Below are positions 47,485 to 64,000 of a DNA stretch of 64,000 nucleotides, in pieces; position 1 is the stretch's first letter, and each line of letters begins with the position of its first letter. The notes beneath the pieces were generated by a model. The model saw nothing but the letters and a program-made list of their open reading frames with translations. It was not told the DNA's origin and made no database searches. Location: contig BDSI01000021.1 in the NCBI GenBank assembly GCA_003117195.1, positions 124,001-188,000 of the forward strand, in the 5' to 3' direction. A program made the position numbers and the translations under genes. Origin of the DNA: Eudorina sp. 2006-703-Eu-15 (Eukaryota; Chlorophyta; Chlorophyceae; Chlamydomonadales; Volvocaceae).

Positions 47485-47877
47485 GTTGCTTGCGTAGGCT
47501 CTCCTAGGGGTACTAGGGGAGAGTGCAGGCGTACGTGTGCAAACCAACGTGTACTGCCTTGTGTATGCGTACATGTCGTGTCTGGCTGTACGGCATTATC
47601 CTCTCTGTACCTTTGTTTACTTTGTTTGTATCGCAATGCATGCAATGATGTTGTACGCCATCTATCCCGCCGTTATCCACTATATATGTACAGCAGCGGA
47701 TACCTACGTCGCTAGCACGCTAGCACGCATTTTGCTCATCGAGGGAACAAAGGCTGGAATGCATCTAGACCGCCGATCAGGACCTATCAACACGCCGCCG
47801 CCGCCGGGATTCATTCCTAATATTGCTAAACACGCCACCTACCGCGCGCCGCCGGCCCCGAAACCAGGCACTCAAGG

Positions 47878-48567
47878 ATGGCGTCGACGGTTCCTCGCCG
47901 CTGCTCGCTTCGATGGATGGCGGCCACCGTGGTGCTGCTGGTCGTGGCCATGGCGGGTGCGTACATGCATGGTAGATGGTCGTCCTGCGTGGCTGCCGGC
48001 CCGGACGTTGGTGCTGCGCTGTACACGCAAGGCCCCCCCTGCGCGGGTTCTTTTTCAAAACACACATGTTCTGGGCTTCTGGCTAGTACTGTAAATCCGC
48101 TGCCATTCCTGATCCGGTATGCTGGCGCTCACCCGCCGCAAGCGCAAGCCAGCTAGGGTTCCACCCGCGCCCACCCGTGCACGTTCGCTGCCGTCCCCCT
48201 TACCTCGTGTGCAGGGCGGGCCCAGGCTGGCGCCGATGCTAACTGCGCCCTGTTCTGCACCTGCAAGACCCAGAAGGCCTGTGAGCAGGGCCTCGTCCCC
48301 AGCGACTGTGTCTGGTACCAGAACAAATGCTCCGTCGGCTGCCCGCCCTACACGGCCAAGAGCGACCAGCCGGGCGTGCCGTGCTGTCCGGTGTGCCCCC
48401 AGGACCGCGTGCTGGGCCAGGCCGGTCCCTGCTGCCAGAATCCAGGCGGCGACACCAGGCGCAACAACAAGTGTTGCATGCGGAACCGCGCCTTCTCTAA
48501 CTTGCCTCTGCCCGAGTGCTGCAACACTCTGCAGGACCCGACCAACTGCTACAGCTGCATCAATTAG
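47878..48567 (+). CDS. Small secreted cysteine-rich protein, copy B
   Basis: Paralogue of the 35903 gene with the same structure: exons 47878-47956 and 48215-48567, a 258-bp intron with the same donor GTGCGT and acceptor TGTGCAG, and 143 residues. All 18 cysteines are conserved, as is the signal peptide (core AATVVLLVVAMA). Differences cluster in the C-terminal loop (PECCNTLQDPTNC against PECCATQDAGNC), plus isolated changes near CCPVCP. Homology to copy A extends about 180 bp upstream of the ATG, through the intron, and about 100 bp past the stop. A TATATAT sequence lies about 190 bp upstream, which may be a promoter alternative to the one inferred in block B. Function unknown. Confidence 0.82.
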
Positions 48568-48679
48568 ATAGGCTGCGCCTGGCCCGCCGCGGCGTCCACT
48601 GCAACGCGGTTCAATCGATGAGCCCGCATGCGTCTCGAGGAAGTAGGGCATAGGAGCTAGCCGAACACTGCTGTCCACC

Positions 48680-54689
<6,010 letters not shown>

Positions 54690-54725
<36 letters not shown>
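54690..54725. repeat. GT microsatellite, 5' side of LINE
   Basis: 18 GT units, ending exactly where the LINE frame begins. Confidence 0.95.
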
Positions 54726-54727
<2 letters not shown>

Positions 54728-55605
54728 AGAAGTGCAACCCGCCCGCCCGCCCGATCCCAGGTGGCAATATATTTACCATAGAACCTGCGAGGAAAAACTT
54801 ACCATATGCAGGCGCGCGGACAAGGCAGCCGCGCCACCACCGCAAAGCAAATCATACCGCAAATACTCAATATGGAAACGCACGACGCACGCAAACGGAT
54901 TGGGTACCGACCTGTAAAATGTATGACGAATATATGGTGACGGTCCCCACGGAAGCCGCGTCGGTCGTCCATCATGCGGGAACGCGGAAGGAAGCAAGTT
55001 GTGAGGCAAAGTGGAAGGGAGGAAGACAAAATACAGTAACTAGACAAGGTGAAAACAAACAGGATGAAAGCAAACAGGTTACTATGGTGGTGGTGCGGCT
55101 ACGTGTGAGAAGCGCGGAAGGAGGGATTTGTAGGCAGGGATGCGTACGAACGCGGCATGGGTGCAGTACGGTAGTGTACGGAAGGGACGCCAGTGTACCA
55201 GCGGCCGGTGGGGTAATGACATATGTGCGGATAATGCGGGTGTGATCCGGGTAGCGGGCCAGAGGAAAGGTTGGCTCCCCACCGATCCCGGTCACGGACG
55301 GGGTGCCCGTATGCATGCGGGGCACCGGTCCAAGCGCTGTGGGTGGGGTTGGAAAGGCCGGCAGAGCGGGAGAGGTGGGGGAGGCAATGGAGTGCGTTGC
55401 GGGGTTCAGCCGGTGGGTGGGCGAAATTAGATATGGCCGTGGAAAGTGGCCGAGTTGACTGCCCGGCATCATGTGATACCCCGCGGACCGCGTGGAGGTT
55501 GTGACGTTGTGGTTACACGTGGGACGTGGGGCGCTCAGTGGATATCAGTGGTTAGCGGTGGAGGGGGCGGGGCCGGCAAGGTGGCGGCGTACGACCGCGA
55601 CGATG
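54726..55605. other. Non-coding stretch between the two LINEs
   Basis: No recognisable gene. If the LINE at 51,086-54,689 is recent, this is the continuation of the sequence left of 50,976. Confidence 0.4.
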
Positions 55606-55845
55606 TCAGGACGGATGGGTAGTCCGCCGGGCGAAGTAGAATGCGTGGGGAGCGGCATTGAGCAGGGACTGGAGGCGCGCCAGCATTTGCTGCCGGGCAT
55701 ATCCTTGGGCTTCAAGGGCGCGGATGAGGTGGGCAATCTCGATGCAGAAGTTGTCGACGGAGGTGATGACGCGCAAAAGGCGATGGAACTGGCCGGTGAA
55801 GATGTTGCGTTTGCTGGCTTCGTTGACGTTTGAATCTCGAGACAC
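55606..55845 (-). pseudogene. Reverse-transcriptase C-terminal fragment, possibly Penelope-like
   Basis: An 80-codon frame with the pattern GQFHRLLRVITSVDNFCIEI then HLIRALEAQGYARQQMLARL. The spacing Q-x-H-R-x-x-R-[IV], F..E.., GY...L...L recalls the end of the RT region in Penelope-like elements of green algae. It is cut off at its 5' side by the tail of the Dualen-type element (55,861) and has no intact domain. The family assignment is tentative. Confidence 0.35.
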
Positions 55846-55982
55846 AAAGCGGGAGAGGCGGAATAATAATAATAATAGTACGCCGGCCGAAGCCTGGCGT
55901 GTATTAAGGGGGTGGGGAACTGAGGGGTGGCGTAGTCACCCCTGTATGCCCGCACCACCGGGGAAGCCTAGGTTGGTTATTA

Positions 55983-56738
55983 TCATTTTATCCCACCCTC
56001 CATCACTCGCCGGGTCCGGATGATTGCGCCTGCGGTTTCTATCGTGTGTCGATGGATGTGCAGGCAGGTGCTGTGGGCCTGGTCGGTGGTCGCTCCGAGT
56101 CTGCAGAGGAGCGACTTAAGTGTAGTCGGCAGGGTTCCAGTACTGCCCAGTGTGACTATTTGCTCCTCGGCGTAGTGCACTGTCCACCCCGCCTTTGTTA
56201 GTTACTCTTTGAGTCTGGCATGCTGCGTTGTCTTCTGTGTTAGTTTGTCGGCGTGCTGTAGGTCGCCAGTGTACCCCACTTCGATGATGTACACCTCGTG
56301 CTTGGTTTTGTCCACGGGTCCCTGGTAGCGTTTGCGCTTGGTTTTGTGAGAGGCGAGTGTGGGTATGAACATTATGTCAGGTCGGAGGCGTCGGACCTCC
56401 TCTTCAGTCAGATGCGGCAGCATCCATTTGGGTACCCGCGTGCTACTGCAGAACGGTGGGATATCCTCTGCCTTGCCAGCGTCCATAACCATGAAACCGC
56501 CTCCGTAGCGGCCCCTGTTGAGGCAATCCGCAATGATGCGTGTCGCCTGGTTGTGCCGGTTTATGTACATGCCTTTAAACGTCGCGTGCTGGCAGCCTCC
56601 AAGTATGTGGGCTCCGGAGTCCGTTGTGGGGCCCGACGGGTTGCAATTGCGGCAGACCGGGCAGTGGCCATCCCCGCCGCGACCGTACAATTTCTTAAGC
56701 TTCGCATTATACAAGAGTCCGTACCGTGCCTTCAGCAC
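55983..56738 (-). pseudogene. Restriction-like endonuclease (RLE) domain with in-frame stop
   Basis: Carries the CCHC motif (CPVCRNCN...SGAHILGGC), the RHN motif (INRHNQATRII) and the PD-(D/E)xK core (RPDIMFIP ... VYIIEVGYTGD). These are the hallmarks of RLE-type LINEs, where this domain nicks the target. A stop codon at 56202-56204 lies in frame between ARLKE and LTKAGWTVHYAEEQ; the conserved C-terminus continues to 55983. Another stop and a frame change separate it from the RNase H. Confidence 0.88.
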
Positions 56739-56891
56739 TTGGATTTTTAGTCAATGACTAGTGTGAGAGCTGTTTAAGTAGGCGTTGCTGCATTTAGAGT
56801 CTAGCTTTGTCGACGCGTCGCGCCATTTTCCAGTTAGGGTCGTGTCGGTTGTATATCCCGCGAACGTTTTCTTTTGGAGACCTTTGAGGAT

Positions 56892-57129
56892 GCCCCTATT
56901 AAGGTCATTGATATATAGTCCTGTATCTTTTTGTCGCAGCCAGACCAGCTTATCGTACGGGGCGTTTCAATTACGGTTGGCTCGGCATTACCATGTGCTA
57001 CCGCAGTTGCGCCCCTATTAAGGTCATTGATATATAGTCCTGTATCTTTTTGTCGCAGCCAGACCAGCTTATCGTACGGGGCGTTTCAATTACGGTTGGC
57101 TCGGCATTACCATGTGCTACCGCAGTTGC
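56892..57129. repeat. 119-bp perfect tandem duplication inside the RNase H coding sequence
   Basis: 56892-57010 and 57011-57129 appear identical. As 119 is not a multiple of three, it shifts the frame and introduces a stop. It must be a late event, because the copies have not diverged. Confidence 0.92.
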
Positions 57130-57567
57130 GCCTTCATCGGCCTTATCGTTACCATGAATACCAGTATGTGATTTTACCTTTATGAAATGGACAGTCGTGT
57201 TTTGTTGGGTGCAGTCGTACAGCATCTCAACAATTTCCATAAGCAAGGCTTTATGTTTGGAAATATGTAATTTTCTGGGTTCATTGATGGCTCTTTTTAT
57301 GAGATCCAGTGATGCTTGTGAGTCAGTTGCTATGGTTAATGCGCGACTCGTGGTTTTGTGCTGCGCGATGGCCGCACGTATAGCCGACAACTCAGCCCGC
57401 TGGATTGTATTTGTACACCCTTCCCCGGCCGGGTCTACATGCAAGGTTTCCCCGGTAAGTTCGCAGTATGCTGCCGCACCAAGTCTGTTCGGGCCGTCGC
57501 CTGCGAGTGGTTTGACGCAACCACCATCAGTCCAAATTATAGTATGCAATGGGATACGTAGAGGCAT
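56998..57567 (-). pseudogene. RNase H domain of the Dualen-type element
   Basis: Catalytic residues are visible: Asp in TIIWTDGGCV, Glu in IQRAELSAIRAA, Asp in IATDSQASLDL and Asp in HGNDKADEGA. RNase H removes element RNA after first-strand synthesis. The frame ends prematurely at 56998 because of the 119-bp duplication. Confidence 0.88.
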
Positions 57568-60132
57568 GGTGCCCGGGAAGCTCCTGTGCCTCTCGCCGGG
57601 GCACTTGTACTGTGGGCCTGGGCCTGGGCGTTGCCGAGTCGTTCATTCGTCGCATGTTCTGGGCGACCTTGCACGGGTAGGGTCGTTGGGTATGGCGACA
57701 ATGTTCCTCGCTGTCGTGCTTGCGTAGGTGTTTCTTAGGTAGGCCGAAGGCCTCCGCGTCTTGGAGTTTCTGGAGGAGCGCCTTCATCGAGCGGGCATTC
57801 AGCCCACGCAGAGCTGTGTCGTTGGCGATGACGAAGATGTCCAAGCCCCCTTTGTACCCAGGGGTCAGGGTATCGGTGCCAACGCCTCCGGTGAGTGAGC
57901 ACGTCAGACCGCGGCTGATCCGGCCGAGGTAAAACATGTAAGGGGTATCCAGAAGCGAGGTGTGGGCCCCGCTTTTGGTGTGAGGGGCAACGAGCAGTGT
58001 AGCTGTGGGTGCTGCGGACGCTGTGGTGTGCATCGCGCCGGCAACCGCCCACATTGCTGCCTTCTTGACACTGACGGGGTCAGGGTCAGGATGCGAAATT
58101 GAGAGCCCTATGAATGGTTGGGAATAGGCGTCCACGTTGGCCCCGAACAGTTGATCTTCTGCATGTACACTGAAGTAGCATTCAATTTCTTCGGCACTGT
58201 TCAGTGGTGATGAGAACCGCTCCGCGACAGGGCCGGAGTCTAGGTCCTGCAAGGCTGTAATGAGTACGCACCGCAGGTGTTCGTTCATAGTTGCCTGCGA
58301 TCTTGGTGGGCCTTTGACCGCTCGACCGTTGGGGTCTCTGCTGTACCTCAGGAGGAGCCGCGCGACGTCTTCAGCAAAGCCGCCCTGGGCCGCGAGGCTT
58401 CTGTGGACCTCGGGGTAGGTCGTCGCTGCGTGGTGATAGCGCTTTCGCAGGATATCAAGGCGTTGCATGCTGAGTGTCCCCACACATTTCCCTCTTTGGT
58501 CATAGACGAAGGCCGTTGCGTCGTCGGTCGTATTGCCATCAGCTGTGTGCCGGCCCAGCTGTATCTGATACCGCCCCGTGGGTTGCGTGTCCGTGTACGG
58601 GTTACACGGCGAAGCCTCAAGGGTAGTGTTCGCGCGGATGAGTCGTGCGCGATGTGCGTGGTCCAGGGGTGGCGGGTCCCATCGGCCTTGCCGCTGCTGG
58701 TTCGTGAGGGCGGTGTCGCGGGGCTTGGTGTACACCGAGCGGGGAGCCGCGCTGCGCAGTTGTTTCTGCTTAAACCTAGCCAGGGCGTCTGGTCCGCTCG
58801 GCAGCCTCTCCAGATGTGCCGCGGGGATGTCTGACGGTTCCCACACCGCCCGTCGGAAGTAACGGTCCATCCGGGTGCCGTAGAGCCCCTTCACCGGCAG
58901 GAGCTGTTTCGGCACGTACCCCATGCTTTTGTACGCGTCGGCAACTGACATCGGGATGATTGTGTCATTCCATCGGACTGTGTAGTACTGTTCATGTGTC
59001 ACTGCTGATTTACCCGTCCCGACTTTCTGCTTCTTGGAGGATTTCGCGCTTGTGGGTGCGACTCGTTTAGTGATTGGGCCCGCGAGGACCTCGGCGATGT
59101 CCTCCGCTTCATTGTACAGGTCGTATACTAATTGCTGCTGTCCCGTGGTATCCTCGGCTTTGCCCTTTCCAGACTTCCAGGGGATACAGTTTTGGAGGAT
59201 CTGCTTCCGAGCGACTTGCCACTGTGGCCGCCACCACTGGGGGGTAAGATGTTCCTGATGTGGCGTCGGTGCTGGCGACACTGTGTGCGGTCCGGATGTT
59301 CGCGGCTCGTCGCCGAGTTCCACCTCTACAGCAGTCATTAGAGCGGCGTCCTCGGCGCCATCGCTCCTCCGAGCGCGGGGCGCCGCTGGCGTGTCATGAA
59401 GCCCTTTGCTGGCGAGGTACGCTAGGACAGGGTTTGGGGATTCTGTGCCCTTCTCCTCGTCTAGCCTGGGGGCCATCCTGATACACAGTGTTTCACGGGT
59501 TATTGGGTTCGGGGGTGGCCGCGGTCCTTGTGCGACGGGTCCTTGCAGGGTGCCAAGGCTGGGCACGCATTTGCGTGTGTCCTGCCGCAGCGCGGCCATG
59601 ACTCGCCGTGTTTCCGTGTTTCCGTGCATGAGGTGCGGTGTTCAGGAGTGGGATCGTGCAGCTGCACTCTGTGGATAGCCGCGTTTTCTGTTCCGACCGC
59701 CTTGTTATCACAACGTGTGTTGTTGTTGATGAAGTCTAGTTGCCTTTGTCGAAGTGAGCTCTTGCGCTTGCACCCAACTCGCTCGGCTTCCGCAGGCATA
59801 TCCAGCGGTGGTGACGCTTCGGACTCCGGTGAATTTGCCGGCGACGTGGCCTTCTGACGGATCCTTGTCGCGGTCGCACTCCACACAACTGGTGCGTTGC
59901 GGCTGACGTGCGGGTCAAGGGATGGCGTTATGACCGGTGTGGGGAGGCTCGATTTGTGCTTTAGGCCGGTGAATGTCGGGTTATCCGGGATCTCACGGAG
60001 CTTCCTGTCTTCCAGCGGCATCGCGGACGTCCATTTGCGCGGGTCGTGCCTGCACGAGTGTGGGGCTTCGGGGCATTGGGAGCTGACGGCCAGACTCAGT
60101 CTGTTCAGCGATACCTTGTGCCGGTGCTGCAC
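57527..60132 (-). pseudogene. Central region of the Dualen-type element (two frames)
   Basis: Two overlapping frames (59500-60132 and 57527-59629) continue directly from the RT segment. Total length is about 870 codons, unusually long for a linker. No named domain is certain. A stretch near 57,900-58,200 (EDQLFGANVDAYSQPF, then a WAVAGAM helix and TATLLVAPHTK) loosely recalls the adenine-methyltransferase-like modules of some algal retroelements, but the catalytic NPPY-like motif would be replaced by HPDP. Basic tracts KSSKKQK and a YYTVRWNDTIIP segment suggest nucleic-acid binding. Confidence 0.5.
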
Positions 60133-62564
60133 CTTACCCCGGGGAAGAGGTTTTGAAGCTCAGCGGTCGTGATCAGGTGCCGTTTGGTGTTCTTATCTAT
60201 AAGTGAGTGCATATCAAGACCCAGCTCTGTCAGCGGGAGCAAGAGCCTGTACGGCAGAATCTCTTCACGCGATTCCTGCTCGGCGTTGACGGCGGTGGCT
60301 GCCGCCATAAGTGTGTTCAGGGAGGTGTTGTACGGCCTGCCTTTATCGGTCACCACGATGCCGTGGTCGTGGGCGAGCATGAGTTGCTTCAGAGTCGTGT
60401 AGAAGCTGCTTTCGCGCCTCAGCGTGTGCATCCTGGTATCGGCGGCTAACTGACACTGCAGTTCCAGCATGGCTCTTGTCACAACGCCGAGCCGTCCCTC
60501 GTCGTTTAGGGAGAGAATCAGGGCGCGCGTTGCAGTGCGCGCATAGATCGGTAGCAGGGATCCTACCCCCAGTCCGTATTGCTCGGCTGATAGTAGCACA
60601 GCGCGCGTGGGGAAGCTGGAGGGCAGGCCGTAACAGCGACGGGCGATGCGTGCTATCATCGCATCCAGGAGTCGTACATCGTTTGGAGTATACGCCATGG
60701 TGGGAAAGCTGTATGTCACCACTGTTTGGATACAGCTCTGTATAATCCTTATACACTGATCTGGCGTCGCCATGGAGCCTTGTAATAAGTCTCCCTTATC
60801 CCGTACTGTTTCGCAGACATGAGTCATTTGGGCGCTCCAGTTGAGAGTCATCGTTATAAGCACCCCAAGGTACTTGTATGGTTCGGTGGGGGAGATGTAC
60901 GGCACTGGCCGATCACTGATTTTGACTTTCGCATCAAGAGCCGCTTTGAGCGTGCGTTCGCATGTCGGTCCGTTCAGACCGCGGTCGGACCATGCCTTGC
61001 GGTGCAGGATGCCTGTCACAGCGCATTTCGAGTGATTCACTTGTAGACCCGCCCACTGGGAGTACAGGCTAATCTTGTCGCACTGTGTCTGCAGGTCCCG
61101 CGTGGTGTTGGTCAGCACCGCGAGATCGTCGGCATAAGCAGCCGAGCTGCAGTGATAGCGGGCGTTCAGGTCGTCTGAGAGGCATCCGTACTGGTGCCCT
61201 CGCCCGCCAACATGGAGCCATCGAAGGAGGGGCTCAAGAAAGATGATGAAGAGCACTGGTGAAAGTGTATCCCCCTGGACCGTGCCTCTTTCGGTTTGGA
61301 TTGGCGCTGTGGTACCGTGTTCTGTCCGGATGCTGGTTCGGGCCTGGCTGTAGAGGTTGCGGACGACAAGGATAAGGTCGTCTGGCAGCCCAAGGTCGTA
61401 CATGATTTGAAGCAGCAGGTCGTGGTTGATCGTGTTGAACGCCGAGGAGAAGTCCACGTGTAGGACGTACAGGTCATTCCGCGTGAGCCCGGCATCTTCG
61501 ATTGCGTGGAGCAGGTTCTGGATTTGCCGCTCTGTGTTTCTGTATCGAAGGAAGCCTTCTTGGGCCTCGCTAAACAGGGCCAGCTCCGGTGCGACGTCTC
61601 CGATAGACACCGTGATGAGGCTGGTCCAGAGCTTATACAGCGTATTTGCTAGGGCGATGGGTCTCTTGTTCTTTAGGAGGAGCCCATCACCAGGTTTAGG
61701 GAGTAGCACCGTGACAGACTCTGTCCAATCCTTCGGCGTGTGAGATTTGACCCACATAACTTTCATGAGGTCGTGGATGGTGGCCTGTAGGGTGTCGGGC
61801 AGCGCCTTGAGGAGTTCATTGGGGAGGCCGTCGGGTCCCGGCGTTTTGTTTCGGGCTAAGTGCTGTATGCATCTGCTGTAGTTAAAAGGGTCAGCGATGC
61901 TGCTGAGCAGTACGTGGTCGTCGGCCTTCTTCGGGCTGGTGAGGTGGAAGGTGTCTGGCGCCGTGCCCTGAAGGAACGGGTACGTCCTGGGTGCCTCCTC
62001 CGGTCTGTACTGTCCAGTTTTCGGTGTGCCTATCGTGGCAGCCTGGGTCTTGAAGTATTCATGTACGGCATCAAGGATGGAATCGGGTTCTGTGCAAACT
62101 TTGCCCGAGGTGGGGTGTCTTACCGCGGGCAGCCCTCGTTCAAGCTCATCTTTGCTGAAAATGGCTTGGTGGGCTCGTCGTGGGCGAGTTGCGACCAGAT
62201 GTTGGCGGCGACGTTTCGCAGCAGCAATGTTTTTTTTGCGCTCGATGGTCAGTGCCTGCCTTATCTGGGTGCCAATTTGTCGAATCGTGTCGCGAAGGCG
62301 CGCACCAGGGCAGCGAGTTGCGTCCGCGGGTGAGTGTGCCGCGGCTGTTTGCCTAGGGTCGCCTCCTTCCGCGGTAGCATCGTTGTGTTCGACTGGTTGA
62401 GGCTCTGAGCAGGTCTGGTTTCGCAGTTCTGCTTCGTATTCGTGTTTAAGCTGCACATGTTCCCGGTGCAGACGTTGCACGCACGCATCTGCTGACTGTG
62501 CGCTTAGGGTGTATTTTTCCCGTGTTAGGTGGCTTCTGCGCGCACATATCCAGTAGGATGGCAA
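60105..62564 (-). pseudogene. Dualen-type reverse transcriptase segment
   Basis: 819 codons. A Lys/Arg-rich linker (RHREHVQLKHEYEAELRNQ, ERKKNIAAAKRRRQHL) is typical of the region between the endonuclease and RT. RT motifs: NKTPGPDGLPNELL (near 240), RPIALANTLYKLW, LHVDFSSAFNTINHDLL, GTVQGDTLSPVLF, and the YADD box (near 478). The frame has no ATG start; the preceding coding sequence continues in another frame at 62,446-62,688 (TLRSLESVKRTNVEAAAAML), so a frameshift lies near 62,560. Confidence 0.9.
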
Positions 62565-62700
62565 GCCCTTTATTGAGGGTCACTTGCAGCATCGCGGCCG
62601 CAGCTTCCACGTTGGTCCTCTTCACGCTCTCAAGGGATCGCAGCGTTGACATGCAAAATAACTCTTGAATTGTTGGCGATATTCTCACCAGCTTTCACAG

Positions 62701-62942
62701 CGGCTGCTCTGCGTGTCTTGGTCATCGAGGCGAAAAAAGGAGAACTTCAACGAACTTCAGGAACTCGGTGGTAAGGCTTGAAACAGAGTTACTCACAGCG
62801 ATGTGAGTGCTCTCTGAAGTGAAGGCAGAATGCCTGAACGAGAGAGAGCGAGCCGGAAAGCTGCTCAGGGCAGCTGTACGGCTTCCGTAACAAACCTCGT
62901 AAAATCCCTACGATCGCTTCGCTCCTTCGGGATTAAACGACA
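62701..62942. other. Junction between Dualen-type element and block C
   Basis: Short AT/GC-balanced stretch, neither recognisably element nor block. The truncated 5' end of the LINE must lie here or slightly left. Confidence 0.35.
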
Positions 62943-64000
62943 GTTTGTTCGTGACGCTGGATTTCCGCGACAAGGATTCGGCTACGATGTAGGTGGGGAG
63001 AAACAACTCGTCATGAAATGCAGCACGCTTTTTTCTGAAATGTTCTCAGCTCAACGCCAGCTCTTTTTCATAATAAAAAACAACAAATAAATGAGAAAGA
63101 TAGACGTCTCACGCATCTGCAAAGTGCGTCGATCGAAACTTGCCCAGCGATAGGGCCCAGCGTGCCTGAACTGGCCTCAACCGAACGGGCATATCCAGGC
63201 ATATCTGTCCCTGTCCGGGCCTTACGGCGCTGAGGGCCCAATGTAGTACTGACAGTGCACTTTTAAGGCCGACGGAACACGGATGTGATACTGCTTTGGA
63301 GCTAGCCCGAGAGTAAGTATTGAGCTTGTCAGTGGACCTTACTTGCGCGCCCCTGCGCGCCATACATTGTGTTGTGCGCTGCCGCCGGATCCGCAGCTTC
63401 CGTTAATTCCAACGCGCATATGCATTTTTTCGCCGTCAGGCAGCTATCGCATCAAGCCCACAAGCAACCAGAGACTCGGAAGGTGAGAAGTGATTTGCCC
63501 TCTCGCTGCGGCTTCCGGTTTCCGGCGGACCCGGCTGACCCGTGCTTGTTACCGCGCTGTTCACGCAGGTGACGGCCTTGGCTAATACGCCCGAGCAGTA
63601 ACGTGATATTCTCGTAAGTATATTGTTTTTCTGTCTCATCTGTTGATTTGCGGCCAGCTTTCGTTCCCATAGTGTACTCCGAGCGAATACCGCCGTTCCG
63701 ACGCAATCTTTTTGCGACGCGATTATTTTGCGAGGGCAGAAAAAAACTTGCTTTGCTAGGCGTCGATCGGAGTAATTATTTAGAAACTTTTGGAATTTGC
63801 GAGCTCGTGTGCCGTATATGTATGCGTAGTTTGCGAACTACTACTACTCGCATTTTACCGATGGCCAAGTGCGCAAGGGCGTGCCCGGCGGCCCAACCTT
63901 AGCTCGCGCAAAAGATTGCGCCCGTACGGTAATACGTAGCAGTTATGCGTACTGCTATGACTTGGGTTTCTCTAACATGGAAGAACATACATGTAGATAC
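62943..64000 (+). repeat. Conserved ~1.1-kb block C, runs off right edge
   Basis: Near-identical to 46365-47484, including GCTAGCCCGAGAGTAAG, the CGCGCATAT element and the GGAAGGTGAGAAG donor-like site (donor at 63483). It carries a 24-bp insertion near 63,563 that includes CACGCAGGTGACGG; a similar CAGGTGACGG is present in block A. The window ends while the match is still running, about 400 bp before the position where gene B starts in the other copy. Confidence 0.8.

Larger units (their letters stand above)
55861..62700 (-). mobile_element. Decayed Dualen/RandI-type LINE (RT - central region - RNase H - RLE)
   Basis: Non-LTR element on the minus strand whose 3' end carries an (ATT)n tail (55,861-55,878). 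Recognisable domains in order are reverse transcriptase, about 900 residues of central region, RNase H, and a C-terminal restriction-like endonuclease with CCHC motif. An RNase H together with an RLE points to the Dualen/RandI clade, first described from Chlamydomonas, which also carries an apurinic endonuclease. None is seen here, so the 5' part is missing. The coding sequence switches frame at least four times and contains a tandem duplication and an in-frame stop, so it is inactive. Confidence 0.85.

Overview
The window looks like nuclear DNA of a green alga, most likely a volvocine chlorophyte (Chlamydomonas/Gonium/Volvox relatives). Evidence: GC-rich, microsatellite-rich sequence; genes split into many short exons by GT-AG introns; TGTAA polyadenylation signals; low-complexity kinase tails; and an assortment of transposons that includes a Dualen/RandI-type LINE and a chromovirus. 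No species name can be given from sequence alone.

Left third (1-26,900): three or four intron-rich host genes, all on the minus strand. In coordinate order they are the N-terminal half of MSH5 (meiotic MutS homologue, running off the left edge), an unrecognised small gene (8,304-9,215), a complete CDKL-type protein kinase of about 1,111 residues (10,423-16,338), and a family 90 glycosyltransferase of the CAP10/POGLUT type (21,208-26,853, first exon not found). For MSH5, the kinase and the glycosyltransferase I worked out exon borders by hand, and reading phases agree across every junction used. hAT-type miniature elements with perfect 8-bp target duplications sit in introns of MSH5 and of the glycosyltransferase.

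Middle (26,900-50,970): repeat-dominated. A 1,063-bp miniature LTR retrotransposon (TRIM) with a perfect 5-bp target duplication is nested inside a roughly 300-bp foldback element. A full-length, very young chromovirus (38,738-45,436, LTRs differing at one site) lies between two copies of a two-exon gene for a small secreted protein with 18 cysteines (A: 35,903-36,558; B: 47,878-48,567). About 1 kb upstream of copy B starts a conserved block with an exon-donor-like motif. A diverged version precedes copy A, and a third near-identical copy of the block fills the right end of the window (62,943-64,000), which predicts a third cysteine-rich gene just outside.

Right third (50,976-62,700): a LINE with an intact 975-residue reverse-transcriptase reading frame sits exactly between two (GT)n tracts. 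A small reverse-transcriptase-like fragment (perhaps Penelope-like) follows, then a decayed Dualen/RandI-type element (RT, long central region, RNase H, restriction-like endonuclease). The latter is broken by frameshifts, a 119-bp tandem duplication and an in-frame stop.

A short dispersed motif (core GGGGTCCGCTGTAACATC) recurs more than ten times, in both orientations, through introns and intergenic DNA, and probably marks ends of an undescribed non-autonomous element.
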